NCBI GenBank assembly: GCA_021820845.1
Contig: JAKADC010000011.1
Coordinates: 1 to 64,000, forward strand
Direction of reading: 5' to 3'
Origin: Pseudomonadota bacterium
Lineage (GTDB): Bacteria > Pseudomonadota > Gammaproteobacteria > Burkholderiales > Thiobacillaceae
Length of the DNA: 64,000 nucleotides
The notes under the pieces were generated by a model. The model had not been told where the DNA came from and did not search any database. It saw only the letters and a list, made by a program, of their open reading frames with translations. The position numbers and the translations under genes are program-made. Each line of letters begins with the position of its first letter. Positions within the stretch are counted from its first letter, which is position 1. This document shows positions 1-9,323 of the stretch, in pieces.

Positions 1-29
1 TGGCCGTTGCCGGCTCGGGCACACAATAA

Positions 30-1346
<1,317 letters not shown>

Positions 1347-1367
1347 TGGACGGGACGCGCAGTACAA

Positions 1368-1402
1368 AAGCAAAAAGCCGACACGAGGTCGGCTTTTTGC
1401 TT
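1368..1402 (+). terminator. Rho-independent terminator after purA
   Basis: A perfect 15-bp inverted repeat (arms 1368-1382 and 1388-1402) encloses a 5-base loop. The arms end in A-runs and T-runs, so the stem is followed by uridines on either strand. It can stop purA transcription on the plus strand and also the leftward tRNA-Leu transcript on the minus strand. Confidence 0.9.
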
Positions 1403-1425
1403 CAAGCTAATCACTTAGCTGCGTC

Positions 1426-1512
1426 TGGTGCCCAGAAGAGGACTCGAACCTCCACAGTGTTGCCACCGCTAGGACCTGAACCTAGTGCGTCTACCAATTC
1501 CGCCATCTGGGC
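1426..1512 (-). tRNA. tRNA-Leu (anticodon CAG)
   Basis: Reading the minus strand gives an 87-nt tRNA with a GCCCAGA/TCTGGGC acceptor stem, a D-arm, an anticodon stem CTAGG/CCTAG around a TTCAGGT loop (anticodon CAG), a long variable arm typical of class II leucine tRNAs, a GGTTCGAGTCC T-arm and an encoded CCA end. It decodes CUG, the leucine codon favoured in this GC-rich DNA. It points leftward into the shared terminator after purA, with rnr starting 26 bases to its right on the other strand. Confidence 0.95.
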
Positions 1513-1538
1513 AATGAAGGCGCGCATTTTAGAGAGCC

Positions 1539-3824
1539 ATGAATAAATTGTCAACGAAGACGCCCGGAAAAAAATCCCGCGGCCGCGCAAGCAAGCACAA
1601 GATTCCTGCGATCCGCCTCGCGGACCCTTTCTACGAGCGTGAAGTCGAGCGTTACGAATCGCCGCTGCCGAGCCGCGAATACATCCTGCAGCTGATCGCC
1701 GAGGCAGGGTGCCCGGTCGACGTCGACGCGTTTGCCGAGCAACTGCATATCACCGAGGCCGAGCGCGATCTGTTCCAGCGCCGCCTCGGCGCGATGCAGC
1801 GCGACGGCCAGCTGATGCTCAACCGCAAGCGGCAGCTGTGCCTGCCCGACAAGCTCGACCTGATCAAGGGCCGCGTCGAAGGCCATCCGGACGGTTTCGG
1901 CTTCGTCGTGCCGGAGGAGGGGGGCGACGACCTGTTCCTGTCGCCCAAGGAAATGCACCGCGTGCTTCATGGCGACAAGGTGCTGGTGCGCGTGGCCGGC
2001 TTCGACCGCCGCGGCCGGCGCGAGGCCAAGATCGTCGAGGTGCTGGAGCGCGTCAACAAGTTCGTCGTCGGGCGCTACTACCTCGAGGGCGGCGTCGGCT
2101 TTCTGATCGCGGAGAACCGCCGCATCAACCAGGACATCCTGGTGCCGCCGGAAAACTCGGGGAATGCCAAATCCGGCCAGGTGGTCACGGTGGAGATCGT
2201 CACCCAGCCGGGGGCGCACAACGAGGCGGTCGGCCGCGTCGCGGAGGTGCTCGGCAGCTTCACCGGACCCGGCATGGAAATCGAGATCGCGCTGCGCAAG
2301 CACGACCTGCCGTATGTGTTCCCGCCGGAAGTCGAGGCGCAGGCATCCAAGTTGCCGAGCAAGGTGCAGAAGAAGGATCTCGCCGGGCGCGAGGACATCC
2401 GGCATCTGCCGCTCGTCACCATCGACGGCGAGACCGCGCGCGACTTCGACGATGCGGTGTACTGCGAGCCGCTCGGCCGCAGCGGCTTCCGGCTGGTGGT
2501 GGCGATCGCCGACGTCAGCCATTACGTCAGGCCCAGGGATGCGCTCGACACCGAAGGCTACAACCGCGGCAACTCGGTGTACTTTCCGCGCCGCGTCATC
2601 CCGATGCTGCCGGAGGCGCTGTCCAACGGCCTGTGCTCGCTCAACCCCGAGGTCGACCGCCTGTCGATGGTCTGCGACATGCGCATCACCACCGCGGGCA
2701 ACATCAAGGAATACCGCTTCTATCCGGCGGTGATCCACTCGCACGCGCGCCTCACCTACAACCAGGTGTGGGACTGGCTCTCCGGCGCCGCCAAGCCAGA
2801 GAAAAAGCAGGCTGCGCTGATGCCGCATCTGGAGGCGCTGGACAAGTTGTTCCGCACGCTGCTGAAGGCGCGCGCCAAGCGCGGCGCCATCGACTTCGGC
2901 TCGACCGAGACGCAGATCATTTTCGACGACAACGGCAAGATCAAGGAGATCGTGCCGGTGATCCGCAACGACGCGCACCGCATCATCGAAGAATGCATGC
3001 TGGCGGCCAACGTCTGCGCCTCGGATTATCTGCACGAGAACAAGCAGCCCGCGCTGTTCCGCGTCCATGAAGGCCCGACGCCCGAGAAGCTCACCGCCTT
3101 GCGCGGCTTCCTCGCCGAATTCGGCCTCGACCTCGGCGGTGGGGACAAGCCGCACGCCAAGGATTACGCCGCGCTGCTGGAGAAGATCAAGGATCGCCCG
3201 GACCACGGACTCCTGCAGACCGTGATGCTGCGCTCGCTGCGGCAGGCGATCTACAGCCCCGACAACAAGGGCCACTTCGGCCTGGCCTACGAGGCCTACA
3301 CCCACTTCACCTCGCCGATCCGGCGCTACCCCGACCTCCTGGTGCATCGCGGCATCAAGGCCGTGCTCGCCGGCGAGAAGCTGCCCGCCAAGGGCCTGGC
3401 GGAAATCGGCATGCACTGCTCGATGACCGAGCGACGCGCCGATGACGCGACGCGCGACGTCGACGCCTGGCTGAAGACCTACTTCATGCAGGACCGCATC
3501 GGCGACGAATACAACGGGACCGTGAGCGCGGTGACCAGCTTCGGCATGTTCGTCTCGGTCGACGACATCTTCATCGAAGGCCTGGTGCACGTGTCCGAAC
3601 TCGGCCAGGACTACTTTCATTACGACCAGGCCAAGCACATGATGCTCGGCGAGCGCACCGGCAAGAAGTACCGCCTGGGCGACCGGGTGCGCATCAAGGT
3701 CATGCGCGCCGACATCGAAACCAGCAAGATCGACTTCAGCCTGGTGCAGGTGGTCGAGGCGGCGGAAGAGATCGCGGCGCCGAAGAAAAAGTCCCGGTCG
3801 CGCAGCGGCGGCAAGCAGAAATGA
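1539..3824 (+). CDS. rnr: Ribonuclease R (3'-5' exoribonuclease)
   Basis: Processive 3'-5' exoribonuclease of the RNB family, used for degrading structured RNA and in rRNA and tmRNA quality control. The 761-residue chain shows the expected order: a basic N-terminal helix-turn-helix region, cold-shock domains, the RNB catalytic domain with the metal-binding DFDDAVYCE motif (about residues 300-308), a C-terminal S1 domain (YNGTVSAVTSFGMFVSVDD) and a lysine/arginine-rich tail. The length and basic tail point to RNase R rather than RNase II. Its stop overlaps the start of rlmB by four bases (ATGA), so the two are translationally coupled, as in many proteobacteria. Confidence 0.97.
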   Translation: MNKLSTKTPGKKSRGRASKHKIPAIRLADPFYEREVERYESPLPSREYILQLIAEAGCPVDVDAFAEQLHITEAERDLFQRRLGAMQRDGQLMLNRKRQLCLPDKLDLIKGRVEGHPDGFGFVVPEEGGDDLFLSPKEMHRVLHGDKVLVRVAGFDRRGRREAKIVEVLERVNKFVVGRYYLEGGVGFLIAENRRINQDILVPPENSGNAKSGQVVTVEIVTQPGAHNEAVGRVAEVLGSFTGPGMEIEIALRKHDLPYVFPPEVEAQASKLPSKVQKKDLAGREDIRHLPLVTIDGETARDFDDAVYCEPLGRSGFRLVVAIADVSHYVRPRDALDTEGYNRGNSVYFPRRVIPMLPEALSNGLCSLNPEVDRLSMVCDMRITTAGNIKEYRFYPAVIHSHARLTYNQVWDWLSGAAKPEKKQAALMPHLEALDKLFRTLLKARAKRGAIDFGSTETQIIFDDNGKIKEIVPVIRNDAHRIIEECMLAANVCASDYLHENKQPALFRVHEGPTPEKLTALRGFLAEFGLDLGGGDKPHAKDYAALLEKIKDRPDHGLLQTVMLRSLRQAIYSPDNKGHFGLAYEAYTHFTSPIRRYPDLLVHRGIKAVLAGEKLPAKGLAEIGMHCSMTERRADDATRDVDAWLKTYFMQDRIGDEYNGTVSAVTSFGMFVSVDDIFIEGLVHVSELGQDYFHYDQAKHMMLGERTGKKYRLGDRVRIKVMRADIETSKIDFSLVQVVEAAEEIAAPKKKSRSRSGGKQK

Positions 3825-4585
3825 GCGAGAAATCCGGCGAAAAACACGCCGCGGAAAAACTCATCTACGGCTTTCACCCCGTACTGGCGCGTCTGCGCCA
3901 GGATCCCGCGGGCATCTTCGAAATCTACCTCGACCTCACCCGGCGCGACGCGCGCGCGCGTGACCTCGTGCACCAGGCCAAGGACAACGGGGTCAAGCTG
4001 GCGCAGGTCGAAGCGGACCGGCTGACGCGCCTGGTCGGCAAGGCAGCCAAGCATCAGGGCGTGGTCGCCCGCGTCAAGCCCGTTGCGCTGACGCACTCGC
4101 TCGACGAGGTGCTGGAAAACATCCAGGGCCCGCCGCTGCTGGTGATCCTCGACGGCGTCACCGACCCGCACAACCTCGGTGCGATCCTCCGGTCGGCCGA
4201 CGCCTTCGGCGTGCACGCCGTCATCGCACCCAAGGACAACGCCGTCGGCATCAATGCCACGGTGGAAAAGGTCGCCTCGGGCGCCGCCGAGACCGTGCCC
4301 TACCTCATGGTTACCAACCTCGCGCGCACCATCGAGGACTTGAAGGAACACAACATCTGGGTCATCGCCGCCGACATGGACGGCGACAAACCTTTGTCAG
4401 GAATCGACGCCAGGACCGGCATCGCCTGGGTGCTCGGCGCCGAAGGCGCGGGCATCCGCCGCCTCGTCAAGGAGCGCTGCGACCAGATCGCGCGCATCCC
4501 CATCGGCGGCACGGTGGAAAGCCTCAACGTGTCGGTGTCGGCGGCGCTGTGCCTGTATGAGACGGCGCGGCAGCGGGGTTCATGA
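3821..4585 (+). CDS. rlmB: 23S rRNA Gm2251 2'-O-methyltransferase
   Basis: SpoU/TrmH-class (SPOUT) methyltransferase that methylates the ribose of G2251 in the P-loop of 23S rRNA using S-adenosylmethionine. The N-terminal substrate-binding domain (FHPVLARLRQDP) is followed by the catalytic domain with motif 1 (DGVTDPHNLGAILRSADAFG), motif 2 (WVLGAEGAGIRRL) and motif 3 (IPIGGTVESLNVSVSAALCLYE). The 254-residue length is normal. It is translationally coupled to rnr by an ATGA overlap. Assignment to RlmB rather than another SpoU enzyme rests on the N-terminal domain and the rnr-rlmB order. Confidence 0.95.
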   Translation: MSEKSGEKHAAEKLIYGFHPVLARLRQDPAGIFEIYLDLTRRDARARDLVHQAKDNGVKLAQVEADRLTRLVGKAAKHQGVVARVKPVALTHSLDEVLENIQGPPLLVILDGVTDPHNLGAILRSADAFGVHAVIAPKDNAVGINATVEKVASGAAETVPYLMVTNLARTIEDLKEHNIWVIAADMDGDKPLSGIDARTGIAWVLGAEGAGIRRLVKERCDQIARIPIGGTVESLNVSVSAALCLYETARQRGS

Positions 4586-4602
4586 GGGGAGAGCTTTTAA
4601 CG

Positions 4603-4887
4603 ATGAAGAAACTGCTTTTTCTAAGCCTGATCGCTTTTGGCGCCTGGAATTATTTCGAGAAACAGACTTCGGCCAGCATCGACGGAGTACCAGCGCCGAA
4701 CGATGACCTTCGAGTAGCAGAAGCGATTCCGAGCGGAAAGGCTCAGCGCTTCAGTTGTGACGGCCGAATTTATTGTTCGGACATGACGTCGAGAGCTGAG
4801 GCCGAATACTTTTCCAAGTATTGTCCAGGGACCAAAATGGACGGCGACCGTGATGGTATGCCCTGTGAAGACGACAGCAGGTTCTAG
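4603..4887 (+). CDS. Small secreted or anchored Excalibur-domain protein
   Basis: A 94-residue protein with an N-terminal hydrophobic segment (MKKLLFLSLIAFGAWNYF) and a C-terminal Excalibur-type module. That module has paired cysteines (FSCDGRIYCSDM, then YFSKYCPG) and ends in a DGDRDGMPCED loop resembling the EF-hand-like DxDxDGxxCE calcium site. The family is extracytoplasmic, and its function is unknown. The ATG at 4603 is preferred because it follows AGGGGAGAG (4585-4593); an earlier in-frame ATG at 4582 overlaps the rlmB stop. It closes the rnr-rlmB run, though its base composition looks less GC-rich than its neighbours. Confidence 0.8.
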   Translation: MKKLLFLSLIAFGAWNYFEKQTSASIDGVPAPNDDLRVAEAIPSGKAQRFSCDGRIYCSDMTSRAEAEYFSKYCPGTKMDGDRDGMPCEDDSRF

Positions 4888-5015
4888 CGTGACATTGCGT
4901 TCTGCGCGCGGAGAGCGGCAGCAGCGTGCGATCTAGCAAAGCCCGAACGCCACCACTATCCGCGTAGCACGTTCGCCAGACCATCCGGCGGCACGGTTGA
5001 AACTACGGTAGCGGA

Positions 5016-6728
5016 TCACCGCCGCACCTTCCGATACGCCTCGAGCAGGCGCCGATGCATGGCGCTTCCCTCGAAGTCGCCCCCCAGCCGGGTCAGACCG
5101 AAAAAGCGCACGTCCTGATTGAACAGCGCGAACGCCTGTTCCAGCGTCTCGCGCCCGTACATCATGGTCAGCGCGGCCTCGAAAGGATTCGGATCGTCCA
5201 GCCGAACGAGGTCGGCGATGCAGCGGTAGACCCTGAGGCGCGCTTCGCTGCGCTGACCGTACTGCGCGATCCACGCGCAGCCTTCGAGGATGGCGTCATC
5301 GTCGCCCAGCGCCAGCGCGAGAAGCAGCTTCAGTTCGCCGACGCGCAGATCGGTCCACGGTGAATCGGGATCGGGCGCGAGGCCGATCAGCACCGGTACG
5401 AGGCGGTCGTCGGCAAGTTCCAGCTCGACGATCAGGTCCAGCAGGTCGGCGCACTCGTCGTCGGTCAGGTCGGGCAGGCGCGCGAGCGCCGGGCGGACGA
5501 GGTTGCCGGCGCTGTTGTTCTCGAACTCGAGTTCCTCGACGGGATAGATTTCGGACACGCCCGGCACCAGGATGCGGCAGGCGTAGACGCCGAGGTGGGT
5601 GAAATCGGCGACGTAGATCTGGTGGCCGTCGGCATGCAGCGCGTCGACCGACCACGCGTAATCCTCCTCGGTCGTGGTGCCGAAATTCCAGTCGACGAAC
5701 TCGAAGTCGGGCGTGTCGCGCAGGAACTGCCAGCTGATGACACCGCTGGAATCGACGAAGTGGATTTCCAGATTCTGCGGGTCGGCGATCTCGGCTTCGT
5801 CGAAGCCGGGCGCGGGAAAGCCCGCCAGCGAATCGAGCGCGCGGCCTTGCAGCAGCTCGGTCAGCGCGCGTTCCAGCGCGATCTCGAAGCGGGGGTGTGC
5901 GCCGAAGCTGGCGAAGCAGCCCTGGTCATCGGGGTGAAGCAGGGTGACGTTCATCACCGGATACCGGCCGCCGAGCGAGGCGTCCTTCACCAGGATGCCG
6001 AAGCCGGCGTCGCGCAGCCCGCGGATGCCGGCGGCGATGCGCGGATAGCGCGCGATGACGGCGTCGGGCACGTCGGGAAGGCACAGGCCTTCCTCGATGA
6101 TGCGGAACTTGATGTGGCGCTCGAAGATCTCCGACAGCGCCTGCGCGCGCGCTTCCATCGGCGTGTTGCCGGCCGACATGCCGTTGCTGACGTAGAGATT
6201 GCCGATGAGGTTGACCGGAAAATACACGGCCTCGCCGTCCGAGAGGCGGCGGTAGGGGATCGCGCAGATCCCGCGTTCGGCGTGGCCGGAGTTGAGGTCG
6301 ACCAGCTGGTCGGCGCGCACGCGTTCATCGGGGTTGTATAGGGCCTGCAGCGCCGGCGTGAGCAGCGCAGTCGGCCACGCATCGCTCGGTGCGGCGAACC
6401 AGCGCTCGTCCGGATGGTGGACATAGGGCCGGTTGGCGATCGTCTCGCCCAGGTAGAAATGGGTCCAGAAGTAATTGGTCGACAGGCGCTCGAAGAATTC
6501 GCCGAGCGCGCTGGCCCGCGCCGCAAGCTCCGAGGCGCCCTTGCCGTTGGTGAACAGGAGCGGGCAGTCGCGGTCGCGGATGTGGACCGACCACACGCCT
6601 TCGACGGGGTTGAGCCAGGAGCGCTCCTCGATGTGGAAGCCGATCGCGTCGAGCCGGGACCGCAGGGTGGCGATCGACGCCTCGAGCGAGGCGTCCTTGC
6701 CGGGGATGAAATGTTCGGAGACGGACAT
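5016..6728 (-). CDS. ycaO: YcaO-domain protein (putative RimO accessory factor)
   Basis: A 570-residue protein of the E. coli YcaO type. YcaO domains bind ATP and activate amide backbones; in E. coli YcaO promotes RimO-dependent methylthiolation of ribosomal protein S12, by an unresolved mechanism. Visible motifs are TNGKGASELAARASALGEFFERL (about residues 80-102) and NTPMEARAQALSEIFERH (about 185-202), which carry the glutamates and glutamine of the ATP/Mg site, and RALTELLQGR. The C-terminal third is helical and TPR-like. No azole-peptide precursor or partner dehydrogenase lies nearby, and rimO is not in the window, so a stand-alone housekeeping role is more likely than natural-product synthesis. 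It is divergent from the TPR gene across 107 bases. Confidence 0.88.
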   Translation of the reverse strand: MSVSEHFIPGKDASLEASIATLRSRLDAIGFHIEERSWLNPVEGVWSVHIRDRDCPLLFTNGKGASELAARASALGEFFERLSTNYFWTHFYLGETIANRPYVHHPDERWFAAPSDAWPTALLTPALQALYNPDERVRADQLVDLNSGHAERGICAIPYRRLSDGEAVYFPVNLIGNLYVSNGMSAGNTPMEARAQALSEIFERHIKFRIIEEGLCLPDVPDAVIARYPRIAAGIRGLRDAGFGILVKDASLGGRYPVMNVTLLHPDDQGCFASFGAHPRFEIALERALTELLQGRALDSLAGFPAPGFDEAEIADPQNLEIHFVDSSGVISWQFLRDTPDFEFVDWNFGTTTEEDYAWSVDALHADGHQIYVADFTHLGVYACRILVPGVSEIYPVEELEFENNSAGNLVRPALARLPDLTDDECADLLDLIVELELADDRLVPVLIGLAPDPDSPWTDLRVGELKLLLALALGDDDAILEGCAWIAQYGQRSEARLRVYRCIADLVRLDDPNPFEAALTMMYGRETLEQAFALFNQDVRFFGLTRLGGDFEGSAMHRRLLEAYRKVRR

Positions 6729-6835
6729 GATGTGACTTTTGGTGGGACAGGCGACAGCATAAGCGATGCGTCAAGCGCGGCGTAGAATGGGCGATCGATT
6801 CCCTTCCCGCCGCGGCCTCGAGCCGCGAGTCCGTC

Positions 6836-7519
6836 ATGCCCGTGTTCTGCCGTACCGCTCTGGCTGCAGCGCTGTCCTGTCTCGCACTGGGTGCCCCGGC
6901 GGCGACCGTCGAGACGTTCGGCCTGGACGGCCGCCCGACGCAACCCGCGGCGCAGCCGCCGGCGCCCGCGCCGAAAAACTGGATCCAAACGGCGCAAATT
7001 CTTGAAAAACGCGGCGACTGGCCCGGCTTGCTGGCGTGGGGGCGCGAGTGGGCCCAGGCCGATGCGCGGGATCCCGTCGCCTGGTTCGTGCAGGGACGCG
7101 CGCTCGGCGAGCTCGGGCGCCTCGACGAAGCGATCGCGGCGTACCGGCGCAATCTCCGGCTGGCGCCGGACGACGTGATGGCCCGCAACAACCTCGGCGA
7201 TGCCTGGCGCGAAAGCGGGCGGCCGCGCGAGGCGATGCGGGCGTATCGCGCCGCGGTCGAGACCGACGCCGACTACCTGCCGGCCTGGCGCAATCTCGGA
7301 CTCACGTTCTATCAGGTCAAGGGCGAGGCGGGCGTGACGCAGGCGCTGCAAAAGCTGGAGGCCGTCGATCCGCAACTGGCCGAAGTCTGGCGCGCGCTTG
7401 CGGTCGAGTACGCGGTCACGCAGGACGAGCGCGTCGCGCGCAAGGCCCTGCGGGTCTGGCGTGGCCTGAGCCAGGCACGGCGTGCGCGCATGTTCGGGAT
7501 CCTGTTCGACGAGAGTTGA
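6836..7519 (+). CDS. Periplasmic tetratricopeptide-repeat protein
   Basis: A 227-residue protein with a Sec-type signal peptide (MPVFCRTALAAALSCLALGAPAA), a short proline/alanine linker, and at least three TPR-like helical pairs (for example AWFVQGRALGELGRLDEAIAAYRRNLRLAPDD and NNLGDAWRESGRPREAMRAYRAAVETDADYLPAWRNLG). TPRs are protein-binding scaffolds, so no specific function can be named. A TAGAAT -10-like box at 6783-6788 may belong to it, but no convincing -35 is seen. It converges on the glycosyltransferase gene, with nine bases between the stops. Confidence 0.75.
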   Translation: MPVFCRTALAAALSCLALGAPAATVETFGLDGRPTQPAAQPPAPAPKNWIQTAQILEKRGDWPGLLAWGREWAQADARDPVAWFVQGRALGELGRLDEAIAAYRRNLRLAPDDVMARNNLGDAWRESGRPREAMRAYRAAVETDADYLPAWRNLGLTFYQVKGEAGVTQALQKLEAVDPQLAEVWRALAVEYAVTQDERVARKALRVWRGLSQARRARMFGILFDES

Positions 7520-7528
7520 GCCGCTCGG

Positions 7529-8497
7529 CTACGGGCACGCCGGCGCCGCGCTTTGCTCGAATTCCGCCACCGCCTGGCGCAGCCGGCTGGCTTCCTGCTC
7601 GGGCCGCATCAGGGCCCGGCGTTGTCGCGCCCGGCTGGCGAGCGCGGCGTAGAAATCGGCATCGCTCTCGGCCATCGACAGGAGCTTCGCCAGTTGCCGT
7701 TCGTCGCCGACCGGAAAATAGCCGGGGTAGTCCTCGCCCAGCATGCCGATGTTGCCCGGCACCCGCGACGCCAGTACCGGCACATCGGCCGCGAGCGCTT
7801 CGCAGATCACGTTCGCACCGCCTTCCATCAGCGAGCTGATGACCAGCAGGCGCGCGCGCGAGAGGCGCTTCAGCACGGCCCTGTGCGGCACGTCGCCGGC
7901 CCAGCTCCAGCGCGGCAGCTTGGCTTGCGCCATCTCCGCCGTTTCGGCCATCTCCTCGGACAACGCGCCGCCCAGGTGGGTGACGCGGATGCGCGACTCG
8001 TCGGGTAGATGCGCGGTGGCGAGCGCCGTCCGGAACGGATCTTTTTCCTCCCGCAGGTGGCCGATCACCAGCACTTCGAAGGCCGGGCCGGCGGCGCCGC
8101 GCGCGGTGTCGGGCGCGGACTGATAGATCACCCGCGTCTTGGCGGCAAGATGCGGCGCCAGCTCGTCGAGGCCGCGTTCCTGCAGCACGATGAGCCGGTG
8201 CGCGAGTTCCAGCGCGCGCTGCGCGTCGGCGTCCTCGCGGATGTCGCGATAGAGGTCGGTGCCGGTCAGCGCCAGCAACAGGGGACGGCTTGGAAAGCGC
8301 TCGGAAAAGGCGCGGATCGCTGGGAAACTGCGCCGCGCGTGCAGCGCCAGCATCAGGTCGGCCGGCCTGCCGTCCCATTCCACCTGCGTCCGGACCGCGT
8401 GGCCGGCCTCGCGCAGGAAGCGCGCCCAGCGCGCGGCGGTGTGCCAGTTGCCGTTGCGATGTTCGCGGCCATACGGGGTGATGAGGACGATGCGCAT
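7529..8497 (-). CDS. Glycosyltransferase, GT4-like (TIGR04348-type)
   Basis: A 322-residue cytosolic protein with an N-terminal Rossmann half (MRIVLITPYGREHRNGNWHTAARWARFLREAGH) and a C-terminal GT-B half containing a nucleotide-sugar contact region (ISSLMEGGANVICEALAADVPVLASRVPGN). It resembles a selenoneine-biosynthesis-like/TIGR04348 glycosyltransferase family, from memory. The acceptor and sugar are unknown, and no polysaccharide cluster surrounds it. The start at 8497 is chosen because the canonical MRIVLI strand begins there; upstream in-frame codons run into the start region of the divergent methyltransferase gene. Confidence 0.8.
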   Translation of the reverse strand: MRIVLITPYGREHRNGNWHTAARWARFLREAGHAVRTQVEWDGRPADLMLALHARRSFPAIRAFSERFPSRPLLLALTGTDLYRDIREDADAQRALELAHRLIVLQERGLDELAPHLAAKTRVIYQSAPDTARGAAGPAFEVLVIGHLREEKDPFRTALATAHLPDESRIRVTHLGGALSEEMAETAEMAQAKLPRWSWAGDVPHRAVLKRLSRARLLVISSLMEGGANVICEALAADVPVLASRVPGNIGMLGEDYPGYFPVGDERQLAKLLSMAESDADFYAALASRARQRRALMRPEQEASRLRQAVAEFEQSAAPACP

Positions 8498-8543
8498 CGT
8501 GTGAGTGTACGCCCCCGTGAAGTGAATCGCGGATAATCGGCGC

Positions 8544-9323
8544 ATGACCGGAACCGCCATCTCCTCGCGCGACAACCCCATTTTCAAGCGCCTGAAAAAG
8601 CTTGCCGATTCCGCGCGCGCGCGGCGCGAAGCGAGGATGACGTTGCTGGACGGCGATCACCTGCTGGCGGCGTATCTCGATGCCGGCGGCGAGCCGCACA
8701 CGCTGGTGCGTGCGGCTTCGTTCGATGCCGCCCGGTTCGAGCGGCTTGCCCGTCTGTGTCCCCGCGTCAAGGCGATCGAACTGTCCGATGCGCTGTTCGC
8801 CGAACTCTCGCCGGTCGCCACGCCGACCGGCATGCTCGCCGAGGCGGCATGGCTGAACCCGCCGGCGATCGCCGCCACGCCGCTCGTCGTCGTGCTCGAA
8901 GACATCCAGGATCCCGGCAACCTCGGCGCCATGCTGCGCACCGGCGCGGCGGCCGGCGCCACGCTGGCGGTGCTGTCGAAGGGCTGCCACGACCCCTGGT
9001 CGCCGAAGGCGCTGCGCGGCGGACAGGGCGCGCAGTTCGTCCTCCCGCTCGTCTGCGGTGCCGATATCGTCGAATGGCTGGCGGGCTTCGCGGGCGAAAG
9101 CCTCGCGCTCGCGCTTGGCGATGACGGCAGCCTTTATGCGCGCACGCTCACCGGGCCGCTGGCGTTGATCGTCGGCAACGAAGGCGCGGGCCTGTCACGG
9201 GCGGTGCGCGACGCCGCGAGCGCGGCGGTGCGCATCCCCATGACCGGACGAATCGAGTCGCTGAATGCGGCAGCGGCGCTGGCGGCGGCGGTGTTCGAAG
9301 CGGCGCGGCAGCGCGCGGCTTAG
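8544..9323 (+). CDS. TrmH-family RNA 2'-O-methyltransferase
   Basis: SAM-dependent ribose methyltransferase of the SPOUT superfamily (259 residues). It has an N-terminal substrate-binding domain (ISSRDNPIFKRLKKLADSARARREARMTLLDGDHLL) and a catalytic knot with the three motifs DIQDPGNLGAMLRTGAAAG, LIVGNEGAGLS and IPMTGRIESLNAAAALA. The target RNA cannot be told from sequence; RlmB is already encoded at 3821. A GATAAT box at 8532-8537 sits only six bases before the ATG and no Shine-Dalgarno is visible, which suggests a leaderless message. Its last four bases overlap the end of the convergent GGDEF-EAL gene. Confidence 0.88.
   Translation: MTGTAISSRDNPIFKRLKKLADSARARREARMTLLDGDHLLAAYLDAGGEPHTLVRAASFDAARFERLARLCPRVKAIELSDALFAELSPVATPTGMLAEAAWLNPPAIAATPLVVVLEDIQDPGNLGAMLRTGAAAGATLAVLSKGCHDPWSPKALRGGQGAQFVLPLVCGADIVEWLAGFAGESLALALGDDGSLYARTLTGPLALIVGNEGAGLSRAVRDAASAAVRIPMTGRIESLNAAAALAAAVFEAARQRAA

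Noticed and set aside
1551-3638. A 695-codon frame antisense to rnr
   Set aside because: Same composition artefact; rnr is intact with catalytic motifs, and the antisense translation resembles no family.
5016-8497. Ribosomal natural-product (azole peptide) cluster around the YcaO gene
   Set aside because: No short precursor peptide, flavin dehydrogenase, zinc-binding partner, protease or exporter is nearby. The length and motifs match the stand-alone E. coli YcaO type.
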